NCBI GenBank assembly: GCA_023653785.1
Contig: JAMKCH010072573.1
Span: 62,001 to 126,000, forward strand
DNA length: 64,000 bases
Source of the DNA: Ophioderma brevispina
Lineage: Eukaryota; Echinodermata; Ophiuroidea; Amphilepidida; Ophiodermatidae
Direction: 5' to 3'
The notes beneath the pieces are model-generated. The model was not told the DNA's origin. It worked only from the letters and a program-made list of their open reading frames with translations, and ran no database searches. A program made the position numbers and the translations under genes. The stretch's first letter is position 1. Each line of letters opens with the position of its first letter. Shown in pieces: positions 44,457 to 54,846 of the stretch.

Positions 44457-44985
44457 TTAAAGCGCACTGGCACATTTTCACAATATGAATTTTATTTCAA
44501 TTTGTCTAAAAGGATAGTCTAGGCCATTGAAAACAGTGATATAATTTACACCTAAACTAACATCCCCAAAACAGATAGTGACAATGATATAAGGAAAAGA
44601 CACCAGGTAATTTGTAGGCAACTTTCATTTTCCATAACTTTAATCACAAATGTGTATTTACATGAATATTTTTTACTCGTACTCACTGATATGAAACCAC
44701 AAAAGGTTTATAGACCGATCAAACAGTGTGTGCATAGCGTGGGAAACAGGCATACGGCGTGCGTTGTTCTTGTGTTAAACGCCATTTTTCGTCGTCTCCT
44801 GAATTTAGCGTCGCCACCGACGTTAAATTATAAAATCGTTCTGTTTACCCAGAAGGAAGCTGATTTGGTCTTAATCATTTCGGGTGAGGGCTTTTGTATA
44901 TAAAAGCCTTACAACCATGCAAAAATATCGATTTTGAAAAATCTTGAGGGCGCACTATTTTTCAAATGTGCCAGTGTCTCTTTAA
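44457..44985. mobile_element. TTAA-flanked MITE, 521 bp
   Basis: TTAA (44,457-44,460), AGCGCACTGGCACATTTTCA, ..., AAATGTGCCAGTGTCTCT, TTAA (44,982-44,985). TIRs are ~18 bp with minor mismatch. It shares ~410 bp with the right part of the 1.57-kb element at 20,688-22,253. The 83-codon frame at 44,652-44,903 is not conserved there. Confidence 0.82.
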
Positions 44986-45277
44986 ACTTAGGTCAGTCAG
45001 CCGTGGCATTAATCGAGCGCTATAAATAGCCGAAAGCCTTCTGGTTATTTGCATAAATAGGAATCTACTATTACACACGGCGCGAAATGCCCTCGGTGAC
45101 TAGCGTTGGTGATAGAGTCGATTTATCGTATGCGGGGAAAAGCTTGTACAGCCTTTTGTCTATAGAGGAGGTTGTTTTGTGCGGGGGTAAAACAAATCAC
45201 TGGATAGGGCTTGGGTCAGCGCATGCGCTGTTTTGGTCTTTCATTAAAATGTTTAGTGTCCCGTTTCCAATGACTTG
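44986..45277 (+). other. unrecognised stretch with an 81-codon frame
   Basis: The frame 45,087-45,332 starts MPSVTSVGDRVDLSYAGKSL and runs into the duplicated block. I recognise no family. It could be an exon fragment; no supporting splice or codon evidence. Confidence 0.18.
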
Positions 45278-46135
45278 GTGGGTGTCCATGCGGAGCGTAC
45301 CTGCGAATACTCACTCAAACAATGTATGGTGAATTTCGTTTTCAGGTCGATTGCGAGTAGTCAGCTATTTTTTCTGTCTCTTTTTTGTTTGGTTACTCCC
45401 CCGCCTCCCTGGTGAAGTGCGCGGTGGCCTTTGGTTATTGGGGGAACAGTTGGAAATTCAGTAGGGTAAATCACCCAGCAACATAAGTTCGGGGTAGATC
45501 ACCCAATGCGGGGGAGTTTTTAGGAGGGCATGCGTTTTCTGAAATCCGTGGTTAGGTCACACGCATGTAACTAAGGGCGTGGTTATTTCGCAAGCTAAAC
45601 TTTTTGCCAAAAAAATCCACTGTAAATATTATGCGAGTAAAATTCTCAATAATGTTAGGTTATCTCATAATGATAAAATAATGACAAGACTGAAACCCGT
45701 GGTTATGTCACGTGACTATTGGAAGACAGGGTAGGACACGGTAATTTGGCATTAAACACCACCCAGAAACAATAGAACTGGAGACATAAGAATTGCAACA
45801 TGACCAGAACATTCTCTTTTGTTTCTTGCGCATGCCGAAGCTGTTTGAAAAGCAGGCAAATATCCTCATATAAATTTAGATTTGAAGCCAAAATGACAAC
45901 CTACCGGGTGACATACTCACGGACTTCATTTTGTCCCGTGTGACAACGGGGGGTCGTAAATCATATGTTAAACTGCCCATATACCCCACTATGATCGGGT
46001 GACCTAACACGGAAACTATACTAATCATGCTAATGGGTGATTTAAACATATTGAAATGATCCATTAATCTAGTTTCGGTGTTAGATCATCCGAATGTAGT
46101 GGAGTATCAGTTTATGATTTCTGACCCCCCCCCCC
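45278..46135. repeat. duplicated block, copy 1 (~858 bp)
   Basis: Collinear with 46,156-47,002 at very high identity, from GGGTGTCC.TGCGGAGCGT to a run of 11 C. It contains a CGGGTGACATACTCACGG...TTTTGTCCCGTGTGACA segment that also occurs inverted at 47,010-47,072. Confidence 0.93.
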
Positions 46136-46155
46136 AAAAAAAAAAAAAAAAAAAA
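46136..46155. other. A run of exactly 20 nt between two tandem copies
   Basis: Lies between the last C of copy 1 and the first G of copy 2, so the two copies abut through nothing but 20 A. This is the clearest of the six cases: the left side ends exactly where the duplicated sequence ends and the right side begins where it begins. Confidence 0.7.
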
Positions 46156-47002
46156 GGGTGTCCTGCGGAGCGTACACTGCGAATACTCACCTCAACATGT
46201 CTGGTGAATTTCGTTTCAGGTCGATTGCCGATTAGTCAGCTATTTTTTCTTCTTCTTTTTTGTTTGGTTAACCCTCCCCCTCCCTGGTGAAGTGCGCGGT
46301 GGCCTGTGGTTATTGGGGGAACAGTTGGAAATTCAGTAGGGTAAATCACCCAGCAACATAAGTTCGGGGTAGATCACCCAATGCGGGGGAGTTTTTAGGA
46401 GGGCATGCGTTTTCTGAAATCCGTGGTTAGGTCACACGCATGTAACTAAGGGCGTGGTTATTTCGCAAGCTAAACTTTTTGCCAAAAAAATCCACTGTAA
46501 ATATTATGCGAGTAAAATTCTCAATAATGTTAGGTTATCTCATAATGATAAAATAATGACAAGACTGAAACCCGTGGTTATGTCACGTGACTATTGGAAG
46601 ACAGGGTAGGACACGGTAATTTGGCATTAAAACACCACCCAGAAACAATAGAACTGGAGACATAAGAATTGCAACATGACCAGAACATTCTCTTTTGTTT
46701 CTTGCGCATGCCGAAGCTGTTTGAAAAGCAGGCAAATATCCTCATATAAATTTAGATTTGAAGCCAAAATGACAACCTACCGGGTGACATACTCACGGAC
46801 TTCATTTTGTCCCGTGTGACAACGGGGGGTCGTAAATCATATGTTAAACTGCCCATATACCCCACTATGATCGGGTGACCTAACACGGAAACTATACTAA
46901 TGGGTGATTTAAACATATTGAAATGATCCATTAATCTAGTTTCGGTGTTAGATCATCCGAATGTAGTGGAGTATCAGTTTATGATTTCTGACCCCCCCCC
47001 CC
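46156..47002. repeat. duplicated block, copy 2
   Basis: Partner of 45,278-46,135. It ends with the same 11-C run, after which unique sequence TTGGTTACGTCACACGGG follows. 46,778-46,836 and 47,010-47,072 form an inverted repeat with a ~175-bp spacer, probably the ends of a small inverted-repeat element. Confidence 0.93.
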
Positions 47003-47091
47003 TTGGTTACGTCACACGGGACAAAATGAAGGCCGTGAGTATGTCACCGTAGGTTGTATAATTGGCTTCAAAATAATGTAGCCTTGGTTTT

Positions 47092-47450
47092 GCCGCCTTT
47101 TTCTTATCGTGTCCAAACACAGTGGTTCTCAAATATGATCCAGCCAGAGATGGGTACAACGTCTGGCTGCTTGACTGACTGAATTCCGCAAGGTCCTCCT
47201 TGTCTGTGCATTGTTGCTCCAGCAGTGGGCAGATCAAGAGATGTTCCATTGTTTGTGGTGCTGTTCCACAACCACAGGTAATGTCCTGATCTGCTTCCAG
47301 GTAGCCCCACTTCTGCAAGGAAACCTTATAGATCGGCCAATTCTGGTTCTCAATCTGTTGAGGCATCGTCATTCAGCCCATGAGGAGTCAGCTCCAGGTG
47401 GGAGATGCTCACCAGGTTCAATATATACCAATAGATGCTACTTGGTTTTG
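47092..47450 (-). pseudogene. RTE-like LINE C-terminal fragment, copy 2
   Basis: The minus strand reads VSLQKWGYLEADQDITCGCG, then TAPQTMEHLLICPLLEQQC, followed by a frame carrying WIIFENHCVWTR. The C-x-C-G...H-L-L-x-C-P pattern is the zinc-knuckle-like tail of RTE-type LINEs. Upstream on the same strand, CACCTGGAGCTGACTCCTCA encodes PPGADSS as in the 38.5-kb copy. Frameshifted and non-functional. Confidence 0.82.
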
Positions 47451-48178
47451 CCTGATTTTCACACAGATTCGGTATGCGCGGGAAATAAAGGCGAATGTTC
47501 TGGTCATGTTGTAATTCGTATGGCTCCAGCTCTGTTGTTTCTGTGGTATTTTAAAGAACTCTTGCCAATTTCAGTGAAGTGCGTACCTTTTAACATAACA
47601 ATGAGAGTCAATATATTCGGACATATTTGTGTTCGTTTCCTGGACCTGCGGTCGAAAACGCCCTGGCCAAGAAAACGTTTATTTGTGTTGTATTTATACA
47701 TCTGTGTAAAAAGGGAACTTTCGGGATAATATTTAAATCTGATGTATTAATTAAAGGTGTGTTCATAGTACACGCGACAGCGACCATTGAAATGTTATCA
47801 TAGCCACGGCGTGTCTCAAAGCTGCCAATAGTCATATTTTATGGTTACTAGAACTGCCAATTGAATATTGTTAATTTGATTAACATCTGCGAAATTTTCG
47901 ATCGATTCCGTAAAAGTATAAATGGTAATTTCATTCCTGTATTTCAACATAAACCCTTGCAGCTTTGATTTCCAATGCCTATATAGACCTTTCCAAAATC
48001 ATATTGGTAATAAAAGTTATTGCTGTGAGCCTATAACAGAGTAAACACAAGGAAAAACACTTATCGTCTAATTTTCTAATACAAAGTCGTATTTCTGTAA
48101 ATCTATAATCTTACTTTTTTAACATTGTGTACTATTTGTATAATACGCATGTTAAAAAATTACAAAAAGTGAGTATTC
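47451..48178. other. AT-rich non-coding stretch
   Basis: Opposing frames around 47,504-47,835 are unrecognised. No repeat was closed. Confidence 0.45.
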
Positions 48179-48383
48179 ACACTGTAAAGTATAAATGTTT
48201 AGAAATTCTAGACAAGTAGTGTTTAGATGGCCACTATATCTAAGATTTAAATGCGTGTAGATCGTGTTTAGTCACTTCAGATATTTAAATGTTAAGCTAT
48301 CTAAACAACCTTTGTGTTTAAATGCTAAACGTTAAGCCATTTAAATTACACGTTTGTCCAGAATTCCAAACACTATTTTACAG
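48179..48383. mobile_element. possible MITE with CACTGTAAA...TTTACAGTG ends
   Basis: CACTGTAAAG at 48,179 and TTTTACAGTG near 48,375-48,383 are inverted, and the interior is full of GTTTAGA/TCTAAAC words. A related, less tidy stretch covers ~49,010-49,200 (AAACAGTGTTTGG..., ...TTTTTACAGTG). No target duplication identified. Confidence 0.45.
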
Positions 48384-49627
48384 TGTCTTAGCGCCATTAA
48401 TTTTATACTGTTTTATCGTCATTGAAATATGTCCGTATTTTATAGCAAATAAGAGCGACAAGAAGTATGAGTTTAACAACCGTTTGTCACGAAATGCTAC
48501 CTGTTGTTTTCCCGCTTTTTTACCGAACAATTAATAGTTCAATTTAAGTTCCTCCTCAATTGACACCAAAGTATTTTGCGTTTCTGTTGGGACAGAAAAA
48601 TACACTCTTTTCCCCTTTATTTCAATATGTGGTTCGTTTCCAATCCCCCGCTTTCTTCCCGGATCCAGTATAAATTTCTGAATGAATCGGATTTCCTTGA
48701 ATTTTACCGTAACGCATCGTGTGTATCCTGTATGCATATCTGTTTAGTGTGTGTTTTAAATGTATGATTGCGTGCAAACTGCCGGGGTCAATGTAAATGT
48801 TCAAAGAACGTTGAAACGCACATAAAACACAATTACTAAAAGTAATTAAATTTAATGAAAACAGAAAGGACAAACAAATTAATAAAACACGACAAAATAC
48901 TTCTCTCTTGAATGCAATTATGCAAAAAAAAAAGAGGCCAAGGGAATTATCCGAATGGTAACTTCATAACGTATACCGCTTGCGATTTTTGTTTTCGTAT
49001 CAAAGAGTACACGTAAAAACAGTGTTTGGAAACGTGGTGGAAAGTAGTGTTTAGTTATTAAACATGTTAAATCTCCAAAATGCCTAAACATTTGCTATCA
49101 AATGTCTAAACATGTTTAGATATGAGGTGCTTAGATATTAAATAATATTTCAAAATGTTTTAAAACGTGTTGCAAAGTGTTTAGAAAGTTTTTACAGTGT
49201 AGGACTTTCTGTATTCGTGTGTTACGCTATCTCTAGTCACAAGACTCGTTTCTTTGTCTGTAAAGAGATTCGAACCACCAATTAACAAACTCATTCCAAA
49301 ATTTCAGTTGTTTCTGATGATACGTGGTGCCGTTATAGATAAATATCTGTATCACACTGTCCCATACACCACCTATTGAAATTTCGGTTTATGGAGATAA
49401 ATTTTAAAAAAAATCGAATTCCCTGCAGATGATAGCGAGTCTGCATGTGATAGGAACACCTACCGGTGTATATCTCGGGCCAGGAACGAGGCTTTGTATC
49501 CCGAAATGTCCATTTAATTAAAATGGAAATAGAGTGAAAAGTTCTAAAAGAGTAAACATTTACCCCAGGCTGCACAAGCATTACCTGTTTCAGCGAGCAT
49601 GTACGGTAATGAAAAAATGAGGGTATG
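48384..49627. other. AT-rich non-coding stretch
   Basis: Includes the GTTTAGA-rich stretch at 49,010-49,200. Short opposing frames (48,531-48,873, 49,333-49,656) are unrecognised. Confidence 0.45.
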
Positions 49628-49848
49628 CTCTCTAAATGTAAAAGAATGAAAATCACTCTTTCAAGGAGTGACTCTAGGGACCAGTCTTTCTTGGAGTTAA
49701 ATTTTCCTCTTATGAGAGTGACAATTCATCGATGAAGAGTAATCATAAACAAATTTCACTCTTTAAAGAGTAAAATTTAAATCCAACAAAGACTGGTCCC
49801 TAGAGGCACTCCTTGAAAGAGTGATTTTCACTCTTTACATTTAGAGAG
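49628..49848. mobile_element. palindromic MITE, ~221 bp (CTCTCTAAATG ends)
   Basis: CTCTCTAAATGTAAAAGAAT at the left pairs with the right end CTCTTTACATTTAGAGAG. The arms continue for ~70 bp through AAAATCACTCTTTCAAGGAG, CTAGGGACCAGTCTTT and onward, making an almost complete hairpin. Related by end sequence to the elements at 35,450 and 60,865. Confidence 0.82.
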
Positions 49849-50700
49849 TGAGTTGGACTAAAAATTGGACCCAACCGCTTCCATATCCTTTAAGAACCGA
49901 ACGATATTCCATCTCAAGTACGCTATGTGATAAAATTTAAACTTCGTATTCTACAAATCAAATAATATTTTTCTTGAAAACGGATGCTTTACAAATGCTT
50001 TTAAGACTAGAATTGTTCTATTCTTATGGCCATAAGACTAGCAAGAAACCATTAGTTTGACAAGTATCTTTTTCTTAAAATAGCATTTTACTGAAACCTC
50101 ACATCAGCGATGATTCAGGGAAGCCATTTCTCTTGATGCGAATGTCCGGTTGACACGAACGCAGAATCATATTACAACCTTCGCGAAATGAATCTCTTGT
50201 GATATAGACTTATTTAATTCTCATTAGATTTTCAACAAAAGGAAGTCACATAAATAACAGAACATGCAAATAGATGAAAAGAAAATTAAACACATCAAAT
50301 GAAAAAAAAATAGACAAAGAATTTCAAACTCTATTAAAAAACATTCAGGATGTAACGTGTTTGATGTCATAAATATTGGAGTAGGCCGTATAAAAGTATG
50401 CAATTTTTGAAATATACATTTGGAAAGAAGTAATTATGAAAATATCAGGAAAAACCTTGTTCTCCGGTGTTGCATATCTCGTTTTATTTACTATTTTACC
50501 GTACATGGAGTGACCTCTACGGATGACATTGCACCGAAATAAAATGGAAGACGGACAAGGTTTGTTTAAGATTATTTTGAAAATAATTAGGTTTTTTCCT
50601 TCAAAATTTGGTAATTCGTTTAATAGCCCGTGCATGGCAGCTTTCCAAATATGTATACTTTTATAGGGCTCATTCCATTATTTCAAGATCACAAATTTGT
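49849..50700. other. AT-rich non-coding stretch
   Basis: Nothing recognisable. A 96-codon minus frame (50,345-50,635) lacks family resemblance. Confidence 0.5.
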
Positions 50701-50711
50701 AATGTTTTGAC

Positions 50712-50939
50712 ATGTATAAATTAGAGCTTGGAGTGTTTCTTTTCAAACATTCTACTGATCAATTACCCCCAATATTTGAGAAATATTTTACTAAAAGAAG
50801 TGATATTTATAATCATTTAACCAGAAATATAAATGATTATCATTTAATGAAAAACAGAATCACTTTGGCTGCTAAGGGTGTGAGGACCACAGGTCCCATT
50901 TTTGGAACACTTTACCTCAAAACATTCAATCGACCATAG
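50712..50939 (+). pseudogene. LINE ORF2 C-terminal fragment
   Basis: A 75-codon frame includes FKHSTDQLPPIFEKYFTKRS, then IYNHLTRNINDYHL and VRTTGPIFGTL. The series H/K-x-x-D-x-L-P-x-I-F...F-T...H-x-T-R-x...R-T-x-G-P-I-F-W is a typical C-terminal region of CR1/Jockey-type LINE proteins. The usual W after GPI is replaced. The 5' part is missing; the foldback at 50,959 follows after ~20 bp. Confidence 0.75.
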
Positions 50940-50958
50940 TTCAAACTTATACATGCTA

Positions 50959-51950
50959 GTTCCCCCCTAAAATTCGAGGACATTTTGTTGCATAACTTCA
51001 CATAAAACTGGATGTTTAGAAAATTTCAAAAAGTTTTGAAGAGAGAAAACATTTGGCTATGCCAAAACGTTGTTGCTTTTCAAATAACACTTTTGGCATC
51101 CACACACACTCCCTTTTTCCAAAAATGATGCTCTCAGAAAAGTGGCACTTTACCGTATTCAAAGGTCTAAAGTCAAGAAAGTATCAATTTACAATAACGA
51201 CTTCATTTCCTTTCTTTATATTCATTGCGGTCTGAAGTAAATAAGCTTAAAACATGAACACACACACATAGGCAAACAAATGAACAAACAAAACAAATAT
51301 GCAGACAAACAAACAATGAGATGAGATTTGAGTAAGCAACACCACTCGAAATGTGAAGCAGATCGACACATAAAGGAGCACGGGTTCAACGCGGTGGAAT
51401 TATCCAGCGAGCATGGAACCACACTCATCAACAGAACATCATCAAATTGGTAAACAGCATGTGTAAACACTAAAATGATGTCATCAGTGCAGATGAGGAA
51501 ACATTGACTATTGAGTCTCACCCTGAATGACAAAACAATTAAGCTTATTTTGATTTGAAACAGGCATTTCAAACATTACCTCTTTCTTTCATAAAAAAGA
51601 GCAATATGCAAAGAAAAATGACTATTTTTTTTATTTTTTTTATTTTTTTTATTTTTTGCATATTTGTCTTGTTTATTTACCTCAGATCGCAATGAATATG
51701 GAAATGAAATCGTTGTTGTAATTGTTAATTTCTTAATTTAGACCTTTGAATACGGTAAAGTGCCACTTTTTCTGACAACATCATTTTTGGAAAAAGGGAG
51801 TGTGTGTTGATGCCAAAGGTGTTGTTTGAAAAGCAACGACATTTGTGGCAGAGCCAAGCGTTTCCTCTCTTCAAAACTTTTCGAAATTTTCAAATCATCC
51901 AGTTCTAAGCGAAGTTATGCAACGAAATGTCCTTGAATTTTAGGGGGAAC
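50959..51950. mobile_element. foldback element, ~992 bp, ~290-bp arms
   Basis: The left arm starts GTTCCCCCCTAAAATTC and runs to ~51,245. The right arm (51,665-51,950) is its reverse complement, ending GAATTTTAGGGGGAAC. Arms match through TTGCATAACTT, CCCTTTTTCCAAAAATGA, GGCACTTTACCGTATTCAAA and ATTCATTGCG. The ~420-bp centre contains CAAACAAA-rich sequence and a (AT8)n tract (51,625-51,655). No transposase. Frames on both strands are arm sequence. Confidence 0.85.
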
Positions 51951-52056
51951 TTATTTTTTGGGAACCTTGTATTTACAAACATTAAGAGCACACCTGAGTG
52001 CCCCAAAATGTATTTCGGGTGATTATGGATTTCAGGAAGCTTTGCCGCTTTTCTAC

Positions 52057-52439
52057 TTAAAGGCACTATCAGTGATTTACTAAATCAGAAAATAAAAGAA
52101 AATAAAATCATCCAAAATCAGATTTTTGCATATCTTAAACAGGTATATTATCCTAACATATCCTACATGTACAAGTGATAAGACCAAAGCAACCTAAAAG
52201 GACAAAATCGAATATTTTAGTCATTGTCCGTGCAAACACTTACAACAACATGTAATTGAATTGAATGGAGATTCATATCTTTGAACAAATTACTGTTTTC
52301 TTTCTTTTCTGTCAATTTTCATTTAAAAAATAGGAGAATTCTACAAACTTATCGTTCACTCAGCTATTCCTGCAAATTTCAAAATATTTTGACTATTTCG
52401 GGCGGATGTTTCCCTGATTGATTTAAGCAAAATTTAGAA
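52057..52439. mobile_element. TTAA element, left end (AGGCACTATCAGTGAT family)
   Basis: TTAA (52,057-52,060) then AGGCACTATCAGTGATTTAC. Homologous to 32,841-33,017 plus 34,003-34,330, and in reverse to 63,590-63,701. The right end was not found; a LINE fragment begins at ~52,440. Confidence 0.65.
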
Positions 52440-52692
52440 ATCCTCTCTGCTGATGATTCTTGTTCAAGCAAAACAAATCGATATTTTGAGCGAGCATTGT
52501 ATTAATGCAAATATCAGCAAGACAAAAATAATGGTATTTAAATGTGATGGTCAATTAAAACGGCGTAAGAATGGTACTTTGAAGGTGCACAGCTTGACGT
52601 TGCTAGCTCGTTTGAGTACATTGACATTGTTTAAATTCAAGAACATACTCTTGCGCAGGCTAATAAAGCTAATAATAATTCTCGTTTAAACA
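52440..52692 (+). pseudogene. LINE reverse transcriptase fragment (motif C-D)
   Basis: One frame starts LSADDSC, a damaged Y-A-D-D box. The adjacent frame (52,453-52,689) carries NANISKTKIMVFKCDGQLKR, the N-x-x-K-T-K-x-M-V-F motif that follows the catalytic box in CR1/Jockey-type reverse transcriptases. A frameshift separates the two. Only ~80 codons remain. Confidence 0.78.
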
Positions 52693-53339
52693 CATATTCA
52701 ATAGGTAAAATATATCTCTGTTGATGTTTTTAAACTTGTTATACTGTTACTTTTTCTATTTGACGTTACGGCTAATAGGCAACCTTTGAATCTGCCATCT
52801 AGGAAAGGTTTTAATTGAAATGTTCCAGATATGTTCTTAGGGTGCCTCGTTCAGTCTCGTCCACAGAATTACAGAATCGAACTTGGAACCATGGAGTTAT
52901 AATAACTCCATGTTGGAACGTATAGTTTACATGTTTCTCGTCTCGTTGATAAAAAAATAGCCCATATAAGAATTTTGCACCATTGTTATAGATATCAATA
53001 TGAAAGCTGAAGTTAAGGGCCTTGATGTTTAAAATTTGTTTTCGTTGGTTTTTGATGAAGATTGGAATGCACAAGGCGTTACCAACACACATGTCCTTTA
53101 TTACCATTTTCAAACAAAGGTGGAGATAAATTATGTTGCTTCATACTTACAATTATGGTTATATTCGCAATTCAAATATGATTTACAGTGTGAGAGTTAT
53201 ATTGCAACATTGGAAATTGACAAGTTTTAATTAAGATGGCTCCCCACAACTGCGGTTTAATCACATTTTATTGAAAATATTGCAAATGAATCGTTAAGTT
53301 CATATCTGTCCAGTATACAGCAATATACACATACAATAG
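52693..53339. other. non-coding stretch
   Basis: Opposing frames at 52,811-53,230 are unrecognised. A short palindrome (ATGGAGTTATAATAACTCCAT) lies near 52,892. Nothing else noted. Confidence 0.5.
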
Positions 53340-53650
53340 ACCACCATCTTCCCCCTAGAGGTGACTCCTCCTGGGCTGAAGGCGATGTCTCAACAGATTG
53401 AGAACCAGAACTGGCCTATCTAAGGTTTCCTCGCAGAAGTTGGGCTACCTGGAAGCCGATCAGGACACTACCTGTGAATGCGGAACTGCATCACAGACAA
53501 TGGAACACCCTCTGGGTCTGCCCAATGTGGGTGCAACAATGCACAGACAGGACCTTGCAGATTTCAATGAAGCAGCCAACACTGTACACACCTCTGACTG
53601 GATCATTATTTGAGAACCGCTGTTTTTGGATACGATAAGAAAAAGAACCT
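53340..53650 (+). pseudogene. RTE-like LINE C-terminal fragment, copy 3
   Basis: The plus strand shows KLGYLEADQDTTCECG and TASQTMEHPLGLPNVG, homologous to the 47.1-kb copy, but the H-L-L-x-C-P patch is damaged here. GGTGACTCCTCCTGGGC upstream encodes GDSSWA, as in the other copies. The stop context TTTGGATACGATAAGAAAAA matches the ends of the other copies. Confidence 0.78.
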
Positions 53651-54149
53651 CACTGTGTTCTATCTTGTGCCGAAGTTCATGACTATCTGTGTGGTCAGTA
53701 TGTTAGTTATTTTTCTTCCGTCGTATAGACATCCATCTAGATAGGCATCCATCTATCCACCTTCATAAACACCTTTCACAAAGGCCCGCCACAACATTAA
53801 AGGCCAAAACATCTTGGAAGATAGATGGATATCAACTGGGGGCATATCTCAAGCAGAGTTGTTGCAACACGATAAGTTTCGATGAAGTATTTTTCATTTT
53901 GGATTAGTGTTATTCTATGTCGAGAAGCGTAGACGTTTACGTCCTTTTCATATATCTTCACAATCCGAATCCCTTTATTAGCATGATAGCTTCGTTTTTC
54001 ATGGTTTTACAAACTTAGTCCTCACATAGTTGACTATCTACATCACGGGGAATGCAAGCAAATCCATTAACATTCTTACCACATATGTTACGTTGTTAAT
54101 CACTTTTTTCATTCCGTCATTGTATAAGGTCCGGTGGCTTCACTTCTTC
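53651..54149. other. non-coding stretch
   Basis: 53,720-53,830 has repeated CATCCATCTA words. No gene recognised. Confidence 0.5.
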
Positions 54150-54410
54150 TTCTATGGTGGTCCATACACTGTGGTTCTTAAATATGATCCAGCCAAAGGT
54201 AGGTACAACGTCTGGCTGCTCACTGAATTCCGCAGTCCTTGTTCTGGCATTGTTGCGCCTGCCAGTGGGCAACCAAAGATGTTCACCATTGTCCTGTGGG
54301 CTGTTCTACACCACAGGAAGTGTCCTGATCAGCTTCAGTATAGCCCCACTTCTGCAAAGGAAACCTTAGATTGACCAATTTCTGCAAGGAAAACCTTAGG
54401 TCGGCTTAAC
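54150..54410 (-). pseudogene. RTE-like LINE C-terminal fragment, copy 4
   Basis: The complement of 54,160-54,400 aligns with the other copies (AAATATGATCCAGCCA, CGTCTGGCTGC, TGTTCACCATTGTCC, GTGTCCTGATCAGCTTC). The start of the homologous sequence is duplicated (AAGGAAACCTTAGATTG and AAGGAAAACCTTAGGTCG near 54,357-54,405). No intact frame. Confidence 0.75.
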
Positions 54411-54846
54411 TATAATAGCAATTGTTCTCTCCTTTTTTGAGAGACTGAATGCAATCTGAACTATAGTCCATCTTGTTAATACGTTCGAGAATTATATTTG
54501 TTGCTGTCTGCAATTCTCGAAAAAAGTAGTCTCGGAACATTTTAGCATATTGGCAAATGGTTTGCTTTGTTTTGTCCACAATTATCATGTATAGCTTTAC
54601 TGTTTTTCCGTACGATTAAAATAATTGTGACCTTTGTTGATATCTTTCTCCGAGCTTTTTCTTTTGTCAGCCTTCCTGTATTAAATTTATAACCCACCAA
54701 TAAAAACTGAATTAAAATATTGTGACTGAAGCTATTTGCCTTGAACTAAAATGGGATTTATTTTGCGTGCTTTTATGGTTCCCAAGCTAGACTTTTATGA
54801 AAGCGTTTAAAAGCAATATGATTACGTTCAGAATTCATTTCTTTGA
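54411..54846. other. AT-rich non-coding stretch
   Basis: Nothing recognised before the minisatellite. Confidence 0.55.
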
